Origin: Omnitrophica bacterium RIFOXYB12_FULL_50_7
Lineage (GTDB): Bacteria; Omnitrophota; Omnitrophia; Omnitrophales; Aquincolibacteriaceae
Assembly (NCBI GenBank): GCA_001804345.1
Contig: MHFU01000140.1
Location: 20,243 to 27,662 of the forward strand
DNA: 7,420 nucleotides
Reading direction: 5' to 3'
This document shows, piece after piece, positions 1 through 5,146 of the stretch (its first letter is position 1; every line of letters begins with the position of its first letter). The notes under the pieces were generated by a model. It saw only the letters and a program-made list of their open reading frames with translations, ran no database searches and had not been told where the DNA came from. The position numbers were made by a program, and so were the translations under genes.

Positions 1-15
1 CTCCCACAGGGAGAG
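1..15. repeat. Partial inverted repeat at the window edge
   Basis: A 5-bp stem (CTCCC at 1-5 pairing with GGGAG at 9-13) closes a 3-nt loop. The right side continues as AGG, so the stem may be longer, but its left arm is cut off by the window edge. It lies 38 nt past the stop codon of the DUF3108 gene. On the minus strand it could be the stem of a terminator or a dispersed palindrome. Whether a T-run follows cannot be seen. Positions 16-53 show nothing recognisable. Confidence 0.25.
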
Positions 16-53
16 GTGAAAAATCCTTGCGGTTACAAACTTAGACAGTAAAA

Positions 54-845
54 CTAGGAACTGGCGCCGGGCTCGTAGCCGACAAGTTTTGCGGTAACAT
101 CGCCCAAAACGGGGACCTTGACCTTCATGACAAGCGGGATGCGGCGCTCGTCCATGCTCATCCATCCACGGACTTTTCCTCGCTTGACAAAAAACCCCTC
201 AAATAAAATGATCGGCTCGACCTCAACGGCCTGGAAAACACCCACGGGGTCGATCTTCATTTCCTTGACGCCGTGTGTGACGACTTCAAGATCCCAATTC
301 TTTTCGTCTGCGTTCACCGAAATCAGCGTCTTGGAGTCGGGTTTTACCTCCTGAAGTCGAAGCCAGTAGCAGCAGGAGATCTGGTCCTGAACATGCTTGG
401 GGATGAGCATCTCCTTGCGGCTGTTGTCCTTGCGGGAATAAAAACGTCCGACATGCCCGTCCTGATCGTATTCCATCGACTCGTCCGTCCAGTAACGACC
501 CTCTTTGATCTTTTTTTCATAACGAAGGGAATGAAAATGCTCAGCATCGATATAGGTGTGATGCGTGTCCCGGACCTTGTAGATCCAGTCGATGATCGCA
601 CGCGATCGGATATTGATCTCGATGTGATAAGCCTCGCGGCCATTCACCTTCACGAGTTCTTTCACCTCAGACACCGCCTCCCCCACGACGATCCCGAGGT
701 AGCTGATTTCGAACTTTATTTTCTCTCCGAGAAAGATCTTCGTCGCGGGTTTTTCAGAGCGCGGGAAAATCTTTTCCGTCTCCTGGGAAGAACCGACAGG
801 GATAAGAAGAACCAGCGTTAAAAAGAACAGCGCGGCTTTTTTCAT
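54..845 (-). CDS. DUF3108 domain-containing exported protein
   Basis: The product is 263 aa from ATG at 845. Residues 1-20 form a signal peptide: a KK pair, the hydrophobic core AALFFLTLVLLIPV, then GSSQ. It is therefore probably periplasmic; no lipobox cysteine is seen. The body fits DUF3108: residues 39-60 (LGEKIKFEISYLGIVVGEA) resemble the family's start, and an AYHI strand, a YKVRDTHHTYID segment (89-100) and a C-terminal run of beta strands (FVKRGKVRGWMSMDERRIPLVMKVKV) follow. The family's molecular function is unknown; members often sit near envelope genes. An in-frame TTG at 854 would add three residues, but the ATG gives a normal signal peptide and lies 5 nt after the stop of the upstream iron-sulfur gene, so the two are probably co-transcribed. 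The TAG stop is at 54-56. The family call is from memory of its sequence pattern, not a search. Confidence 0.8.
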   Translation of the reverse strand: MKKAALFFLTLVLLIPVGSSQETEKIFPRSEKPATKIFLGEKIKFEISYLGIVVGEAVSEVKELVKVNGREAYHIEINIRSRAIIDWIYKVRDTHHTYIDAEHFHSLRYEKKIKEGRYWTDESMEYDQDGHVGRFYSRKDNSRKEMLIPKHVQDQISCCYWLRLQEVKPDSKTLISVNADEKNWDLEVVTHGVKEMKIDPVGVFQAVEVEPIILFEGFFVKRGKVRGWMSMDERRIPLVMKVKVPVLGDVTAKLVGYEPGASS

Positions 846-850
846 GGAGC

Positions 851-1702
851 TCAATTCCGGAGGGTCCCGTCAAGACCAATGACGACCCTTTTCACGGGCA
901 GATGTGTGCCCGAAAGTTCGACCGCTTCCTGAACCAGACGAAAGAGCCCGGAACAACATGGCACTTCCATGATTACCACGGTCAGCGAATACACCGTATT
1001 GTTTTTGAGGAGCTCTGCGATCTTTTCGACATACCCCTCCGTCTCATCGAGTTTCGGACAGGCAATCGCGAGTTTCTTGCCCTGGCTTCCATTTTCATTT
1101 CCTGAAAGGTTGCCAGGACTAGCCCCATTAACCTTTGATTCTTTTGATGGAGAATGGGGCTTGCCCTTGAGCATCTCCTGATGAAAACCTCCGAGCGCAA
1201 AGGCCGTACAATCCGCCGCGATCAAGAGATCACATTCCTTGAAATACGGCGCGGCCGGTGAGATCAAACGCAACTGGATCGGCCACTGGCTGAGCTCAGA
1301 TTGCACCAACCCCGTCGTAAAATCTTCCTTGTTGACTGAAACTTTACGTTTAATCTCGCGGGCCATCGAACCCGGACAACCGCCAAAATGCGGAGAGCGG
1401 TCGGGGGCCGGCAACGCTGAGGCACCGTGAACTTTTTTTGCTGCCTCAGCTCCCTGGGTCTTCAACACATGCGCAAAAGCGGCCTTGGGATCATAATCGT
1501 TGCTGTCCCTCTCGATGATCTTGAGAGCACCGACAGGACACACATCGAGGCATGCCCCCATCCCGTCGCAGAAGATCTCTTTCACAAGCACGGCCTTGTT
1601 CTCTTTATCCAGGACAAGCGCGCCTTCCGCGCAAGCTTTGGTGCAAAGCCCGCACCCGTTGCATTTTTCCCTGTCGATCTCAATGATCTTCCGTTTGGCC
1701 AT
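851..1702 (-). CDS. 4Fe-4S ferredoxin-domain protein
   Basis: The product is a 283-aa soluble iron-sulfur protein. Cys14, 17, 20 and 24 (CNGCGLC then KAC) form a classic 4Fe-4S motif. The second motif, CDGMGACLDVCP at 45-56, has only Cys45, 51 and 55, with Met48 where a fourth Cys normally sits. The C-terminal part has further conserved-looking cysteines: GGCPG (109), ECD (157), AADC (165), ACPKLD (215) and EVPCC (249-250). I recognise this layout from ferredoxin-like proteins of anaerobes with a conserved QLRLI/ADLLIAADC/CPKLD/EVPCCSG body, whose role is not established; electron transfer or redox sensing is an inference. Residues 182-208 form a low-complexity Ser/Gly/Asn insert. The start at 1702 is chosen for its Shine-Dalgarno (AAGGAA at 1708-1713). 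A longer frame to 1774 reads into a palindromic repeat and is probably not translated. The gene ends 5 nt before the DUF3108 start. Confidence 0.82.
   Translation of the reverse strand: MAKRKIIEIDREKCNGCGLCTKACAEGALVLDKENKAVLVKEIFCDGMGACLDVCPVGALKIIERDSNDYDPKAAFAHVLKTQGAEAAKKVHGASALPAPDRSPHFGGCPGSMAREIKRKVSVNKEDFTTGLVQSELSQWPIQLRLISPAAPYFKECDLLIAADCTAFALGGFHQEMLKGKPHSPSKESKVNGASPGNLSGNENGSQGKKLAIACPKLDETEGYVEKIAELLKNNTVYSLTVVIMEVPCCSGLFRLVQEAVELSGTHLPVKRVVIGLDGTLRN
1079..1161. repeat. Two adjacent inverted repeats inside the ferredoxin gene
   Basis: Two stem-loops lie back to back within the coding sequence. The first pairs CCTGGC (1081-1086) with GCCAGG (1112-1117), with a few more imperfect pairs inward. 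The second pairs AGCCCCATT (1121-1129) with AATGGGGCT (1153-1161), a perfect 9-bp stem. Together they coincide with the low-complexity insert at residues 182-208 of the iron-sulfur protein, which suggests a small palindromic insertion that kept the reading frame. The arms are seen; an insertion origin is inferred. Confidence 0.45.
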
Positions 1703-1707
1703 AAATG

Positions 1708-1713
1708 TTCCTT
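1708..1713 (-). promoter_or_regulatory. Ribosome binding site of the ferredoxin gene
   Basis: AAGGAA on the minus strand lies 5 nt before the ATG at 1702. It decides the start against the longer in-frame extension to 1774. Confidence 0.65.
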
Positions 1714-1742
1714 TTCCGCGTTTCATCGCGGACGCTATTAAA

Positions 1743-1828
1743 GGGGTCAGGCTGAATTCGGGGTCTGGCTCCATTTTAGCTTGTACAAAATGGTGCCTGA
1801 CCCCCTTATTTTAATTCAGCCTGACCCC
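1743..1828. repeat. Nested REP-like palindrome
   Basis: The outer arms are a perfect 16-bp inverted repeat (GGGGTCAGGCTGAATT at 1743-1758 and its complement at 1813-1828). The inner arms match at 16 of 18 positions (1760-1777 with 1787-1804, loop AGCTTGTAC). All four arms share a GGGGTC(A/T)GGC core, so the element is a double hairpin of the REP/BIME kind. Such palindromes are typically mobilised by Y1 (RAYT/TnpA-REP) transposases; that link is from general knowledge and no transposase is in the window. The element fills most of the 103-nt gap between a GT9 gene and the iron-sulfur gene, and its right arm also encodes the GT9 C-terminus. It might affect transcription or mRNA stability between the two genes. 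Confidence 0.75.
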
Positions 1829-2891
1829 CTAATTGTTCAAAAACTTCATCTGGCTTCAGATCTTTCAAACACGCGATCGTTTGACACTGTTTATTATAGC
1901 GGAATTTGTAGTAACAGGGACGACACTCCAAGTCGCTTTTAAAAATAGCGATCGCGTCAGGCGACGGTGGATACGGTCCATACACTTCAGGCGGCACAGG
2001 CCCATAGAATGCTACATGCGGCACATGAAGCGCACGCGCCAGATGCACGAGACCCCCGTCGTTGCCGATAAAAAGTGCGGACTTTTTGAGCACCATGGCC
2101 GTTTGCGCAAGCTTGGTCTCGCCCGCCAGCACAATTGAAGGCGGCCGAACCATCGCCTGCAATTCCTCACACAGTGCTCGCTCGGAATGACTGCCCAAGA
2201 TGGCAACACCGTGAATGTTTCGTTCCTCTTGAAGTTTTTTGATCAACTCCGCGAAATACTTTACGGGCCAGCGTTTGAAAGAAGCCTCTTTCCCCCAGGA
2301 ATCGCCGCCGCCGGGAGCCACTGTGAGAAAGCGCCCTGGCAAAAGCTTCAGCTTTTCGGCGGCCTCCGCTTCAATTAGAGATAGGGGCTTGGAAAAGTAA
2401 TATTCCAAAAAGCGATCCTTCACGGGAATTCCGGCCGCTTCCGCAAGATCGCAATAAAAATCCACGACATGCCGTTTCCAGAAGGCTTCAGGAAGCGGGA
2501 ACCGGATATTGTGGAATGTCGCGCGCTTTTTATACGCAAACCCCGCGCACCGCGGAATCCCGAGAAAGAACCGGCCGAAAAAAGCATGTTCGCGCCTGAG
2601 CGAATAATCCAGGATCAGGTCATAATGCTTGGCCCGGAGTTTTTGGCCAAGCTCCCATTGGTCGCGAAGGTTTTCAAGGACTGTCTGCCGATGAGCATGG
2701 TCCTTGTCCACGACAAAAATATCATTGATGTGAGGATTGTTCTCCACAACTTCTCGCGTGCGGGATCCCAAAAGCAGATCGACAGTTTCGATCGTCGGGA
2801 TGAGACGCAACGCACGCATGACAGGCGTCACAAAAAGAAGATCCCCGATCCCATACGGATGAACGATGAGTACGCGGCGAAGTGTTCTCAC
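1806..2891 (-). CDS. Glycosyltransferase family 9 protein (third of three), heptosyltransferase-like
   Basis: The product is 361 aa from GTG at 2891, the usual size for ADP-heptose:LPS heptosyltransferases (WaaC/WaaF/RfaQ type, GT-B fold, cytoplasmic or membrane-peripheral). The N-terminal domain opens with RRVLIVHPYGIGDLLFVTP; Asp17 is at the position of the family's catalytic base. The nucleotide-sugar domain has VAPGGG (191-196), FKRWP (205-209) and GNDGGLVH (276-283). The C-terminus carries C-x2-C-x9-C-x4-C (Cys323, 326, 336, 341) followed by LKPDEVFEQL, as in many family members. The GTG overlaps the previous GT9 stop as GTGA and has a strong Shine-Dalgarno, so translational coupling is likely. 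Another GTG at 2927 would add 12 residues without support. The last residues (about GGQAELK) and the approach to the TAA stop come from the REP-like palindrome. The exact sugar and acceptor cannot be told; a non-heptose donor is possible. Confidence 0.85.
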   Translation of the reverse strand: MRTLRRVLIVHPYGIGDLLFVTPVMRALRLIPTIETVDLLLGSRTREVVENNPHINDIFVVDKDHAHRQTVLENLRDQWELGQKLRAKHYDLILDYSLRREHAFFGRFFLGIPRCAGFAYKKRATFHNIRFPLPEAFWKRHVVDFYCDLAEAAGIPVKDRFLEYYFSKPLSLIEAEAAEKLKLLPGRFLTVAPGGGDSWGKEASFKRWPVKYFAELIKKLQEERNIHGVAILGSHSERALCEELQAMVRPPSIVLAGETKLAQTAMVLKKSALFIGNDGGLVHLARALHVPHVAFYGPVPPEVYGPYPPSPDAIAIFKSDLECRPCYYKFRYNKQCQTIACLKDLKPDEVFEQLGGQAELK

Positions 2892-3955
2892 GAGATCCCC
2901 CTCGCACCAGAATGGCGAGACACCCACTCTTTCGCCGCCTGATACACATCCTCCACCGCGATCTCGTCAATATAGGTGAACTTCCGCTCGGCTTCAGGAA
3001 TATAGGAAATATCCTTCGCGACCACGCGCGAATTCTTTCCCAGCGGTTGCCAGCGTTTGGGCCCAAGCCCTGCTTCATACCTCCCGAAAATGGAAACCAC
3101 CGGCGTGCCGACTGCTGTCGCGATATGGACGGGCCCGGAATCATTGGAAACAAGCAGGGACGACCTCTTCAAAAGCGCGCCTAGCATCCCGAGCGAAAGC
3201 CTTCCACTCAGATCGAAAACCGGGACTGGCGTGTTTTTTATCAATCTTTCAATAATGGGTCGATCCTTGGAGGTCCCAATTGCAAGAAAAACACTGGGGC
3301 GATCCTTTTGGATCCGGGTCACAAGCTCGGCAAAACGTTCCGCCGGCCACATTTTAGTAACATCACTCGCCGAGGGATTCAGGACAATCCAGGATCGATT
3401 GTCTGGAATTCCAAGGAACATGCGCAAACTCTCGAGGGAACGAACGGATCGATCCATCACGGGGAAAAAAGTCGCGATCTCTTTGGGAGAGGGAACGCCC
3501 AAAAGAGCGAGAAGCTCAAAAAGATATTCGGCTTCCGGTTTTTTCCCTTCTCTTTTATTATAGGGATGAACATGCGAGAGTGCCCACGGCGCGCGGCGCT
3601 CATAACCGATACGTACGGGAATCCCCGCGAGCCACCCCGCAAGATGCATCCGGTTCGTGCCATGAGCATGAATTACTACATTAAATTTTTTACTCCGCAG
3701 TTTTTGGCTGAAAAGAAACTGCCCCCAAAGACTGCACTCCGTTCCTTTCTTGTCATAAAGGATCACTTCATCAAGATAAGGATTCCCTTCCACGATCTCA
3801 CGATGTTCGAGAAACACGACTACCGCGATCCACGCTTTCGGGAATTTTTCGCGTAAGGCTTTAAAAAGCGGCGTGGTAAGCACGAGGTCCCCAATGCGAT
3901 CGGTCCGCGTCACAAGAATGCGTGGAGCGTCAGGAAGATTAATTTTTTTCATCAT
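2888..3955 (-). CDS. Glycosyltransferase family 9 protein (second of three), heptosyltransferase-like
   Basis: The product is 355 aa. PRILVTRTDRIGDLVLTTPLFKALR (residues 11-35) is the GT9 N-terminal signature, with Asp23 as the presumed catalytic base. The donor-binding domain shows LNPSAS (192-197), KMWP (201-204), SNDSGPVH (270-277) and GTPVVSIFG (283-291). Unlike its two neighbours it has no C-terminal cysteine cluster; its tail reads AKDISYIPEAERKFTYIDEIAVEDV. It probably transfers heptose or a related sugar from an ADP- or other nucleotide-linked donor during LPS core or surface glycan assembly; specificity is not readable. ATG at 3955 is followed at once by a second ATG (3952); either may be used, and GATGAG just upstream is a modest Shine-Dalgarno. 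A dispersed palindromic repeat ends about 15 nt upstream, beside that site. The TGA overlaps the next gene's GTG by 4 nt. Confidence 0.87.
   Translation of the reverse strand: MMKKINLPDAPRILVTRTDRIGDLVLTTPLFKALREKFPKAWIAVVVFLEHREIVEGNPYLDEVILYDKKGTECSLWGQFLFSQKLRSKKFNVVIHAHGTNRMHLAGWLAGIPVRIGYERRAPWALSHVHPYNKREGKKPEAEYLFELLALLGVPSPKEIATFFPVMDRSVRSLESLRMFLGIPDNRSWIVLNPSASDVTKMWPAERFAELVTRIQKDRPSVFLAIGTSKDRPIIERLIKNTPVPVFDLSGRLSLGMLGALLKRSSLLVSNDSGPVHIATAVGTPVVSIFGRYEAGLGPKRWQPLGKNSRVVAKDISYIPEAERKFTYIDEIAVEDVYQAAKEWVSRHSGARGIS
2896..2903 (-). promoter_or_regulatory. Ribosome binding site of the third GT9 gene
   Basis: GAGGGGGA on the minus strand ends 4 nt before GTG 2891 and lies inside the end of the preceding GT9 gene. 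It supports the start at 2891 over the GTG at 2927 and fits coupled translation. Confidence 0.6.
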
Positions 3956-3970
3956 AAATAATTCTCATCC

Positions 3971-4055
3971 GTCATCGCGAGGCCGCCGCAGGCGAGCCGT
4001 GGCGATCTCGCAGTTAAGATTGCTTCGCCCCGCCGTTGGCGGAACTCGCAATGCC
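3971..4055. repeat. Dispersed palindromic repeat (GTCATCGCGAG type)
   Basis: The ends GTCATCGCGAG (3971-3981) and CTCGCAATGCC (4045-4055) pair at 9 of 11 positions. Inside, GGCGATCT (4001-4008) can pair with AGATTGCTTCGCC (4017-4029) with a bulge, and GC-rich GCCGCCGCAGGC and CGCCGTTGGCGG form small hairpins. This pattern (GTCATTGCGAGG...GGCGATCTCG...AGATTGCTTCGC...CTCGCAATGAC) is a widespread intergenic palindrome in unrelated bacterial genomes; that is from memory. It fills most of the 123-nt gap between two GT9 genes. The rest of the gap shows no clear promoter. Confidence 0.75.
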
Positions 4056-4078
4056 CTCACTGAGGTTTCTAATGTAAA

Positions 4079-5098
4079 TCACCGTCCCAACAATTCCATA
4101 CACAGCGAGGTCACTTTTTCCGGTTTGAGCCCGTGAAAACAGCTCCGCTCGGCACGAGGCAATTTTTCGGATCTGCAGGAACAGGCCTGGGCGTCTCCCC
4201 GAGCGATGCGGAATTTCGAGCCCGCATGTCCGTATTTTTCATGGTCCGTCGGACCGAAGATCCCGACGGTGGGCGTTCCCAATTCAAATCCAAGATGCAT
4301 GAGGGCGCTGTCGTTGGCGACTACAAGGGAAGCCTTCCCAATAAGCGCCGCAGTCTCGGACAAAACAAGATCTCCGCAAAACACTCCGACGATCCCTGGG
4401 AATTCTTTAAGGATGTTCTCGGCCACCGGTCTTTCATCAAGGGTCCCCACCAGAAGGATCTTTTTGCCGGTCCTTTTATGAAGCGCCCGGATCACTTCCT
4501 TGAAATGCTCGACCGGCCACCGTTTCCGCTCACTGGCCGCCCCCGGCGCCACCAGGATCCACCCGCTCTTTTCCAGGATCCCCGCGACCTCCAAGGCGCG
4601 CATCGCAAACACCTCATCCTCCTTATTAAAAAAATGAAAAGGCGCTGAGGCGGGCATATCAGATTCCACGTTGTGAAGCATTTCGAGATGGCGATCCCTC
4701 ATATTAACCTGGGTAAATTTCCTGAAAAGCGGGGTCCGCCTCTTGCAGGAAACCAGGAACGGGATCACGGTATTACGCAGGTCCACAACATGGTCATATT
4801 TTACTTTGCGAAGCTCCGCAATAAATTTCAATTTTTCATGGAAAGAGGCTTTCTTGTCATAGATCACGATCTTATGGATATCAGGACTTCTCTGGAGAAC
4901 GCTCCGCGCACGGGGTCCTACCACCACCGTCATCCGCGCCTCAGGGTATTTCCGGACAAGCGCCATGATCACCGGCGTCGTCAAGATCACATCCCCGAAG
5001 TTGCTTAAAGTAATCACCAGGATATTGGTTGTTTTTTTCAATTTCAGCTCCTCGGCTCCCGCTTTAACATATTCCGCCCGTGTTTCCGCTTCGTTCAT
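4079..5098 (-). CDS. Glycosyltransferase family 9 protein (first of three), heptosyltransferase-like
   Basis: The product is 339 aa. After a charged 22-residue leader, TNILVITLSNFGDVILTTP (24-42) is the GT9 N-terminal motif, with Asp36 as the presumed catalytic base. Donor-domain motifs follow: LVAPGAAS (182-189), RKRWP (191-195), ANDSALMH (261-268; Asp263 is expected to contact the nucleotide-sugar) and GTPTVGIFGPTDHEKYG (274-290). The tail has Cys306, Cys308 and Cys320, then GLKPEKV, a variant of the cysteine-rich GT9 C-terminus. It is probably a cytoplasmic or peripheral enzyme of LPS core or related glycan synthesis; donor and acceptor are unknown. ATG at 5098 has only a weak upstream GGAAAG at a long distance, so an internal start nearer the motif cannot be excluded. 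It begins 48 nt after the stop of the unrelated AlbA_2 gene and heads the three-gene glycosyltransferase run. Confidence 0.87.
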   Translation of the reverse strand: MNEAETRAEYVKAGAEELKLKKTTNILVITLSNFGDVILTTPVIMALVRKYPEARMTVVVGPRARSVLQRSPDIHKIVIYDKKASFHEKLKFIAELRKVKYDHVVDLRNTVIPFLVSCKRRTPLFRKFTQVNMRDRHLEMLHNVESDMPASAPFHFFNKEDEVFAMRALEVAGILEKSGWILVAPGAASERKRWPVEHFKEVIRALHKRTGKKILLVGTLDERPVAENILKEFPGIVGVFCGDLVLSETAALIGKASLVVANDSALMHLGFELGTPTVGIFGPTDHEKYGHAGSKFRIARGDAQACSCRSEKLPRAERSCFHGLKPEKVTSLCMELLGR

Positions 5099-5146
5099 AA
5101 CTTTAAACTTTCCAAACAGGACTTCCCTTTTCCAGTCAACCGATAA

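Noticed and set aside
273..821. Plus-strand open frame of 182 codons
   Set aside because: It lies opposite the DUF3108 gene, has no recognisable domain, and fits an antisense shadow.
1703..1774. In-frame N-terminal extension of the iron-sulfur protein to 1774
   Set aside because: It is encoded partly by the REP-like palindrome, and a good Shine-Dalgarno precedes the ATG at 1702.
1743..1828. Rho-independent terminator between the third GT9 and the iron-sulfur gene
   Set aside because: No T-run follows the stems on the minus strand, and the multi-arm structure fits a REP-like repeat better.
2892..2927. Longer start (GTG 2927) for the third GT9 gene
   Set aside because: The GTG at 2891 has GAGGGGGA before it, overlaps the upstream stop as GTGA, and puts the family's N-terminal strand at the normal place.
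3308..3856. Plus-strand open frame of 182 codons
   Set aside because: It lies fully antisense to a clear GT9 gene and its translation resembles no family.
4133..4648. Plus-strand open frame of 171 codons
   Set aside because: It is the antisense shadow of the first GT9 gene.
5134..5139. TTGACT on the minus strand as a -35 box for the GT9 run
   Set aside because: At 17-18 nt spacing the downstream hexamer (TTTGGA/TTGGAA) is a poor -10 match, so a promoter here is not supported, although one is expected somewhere near.
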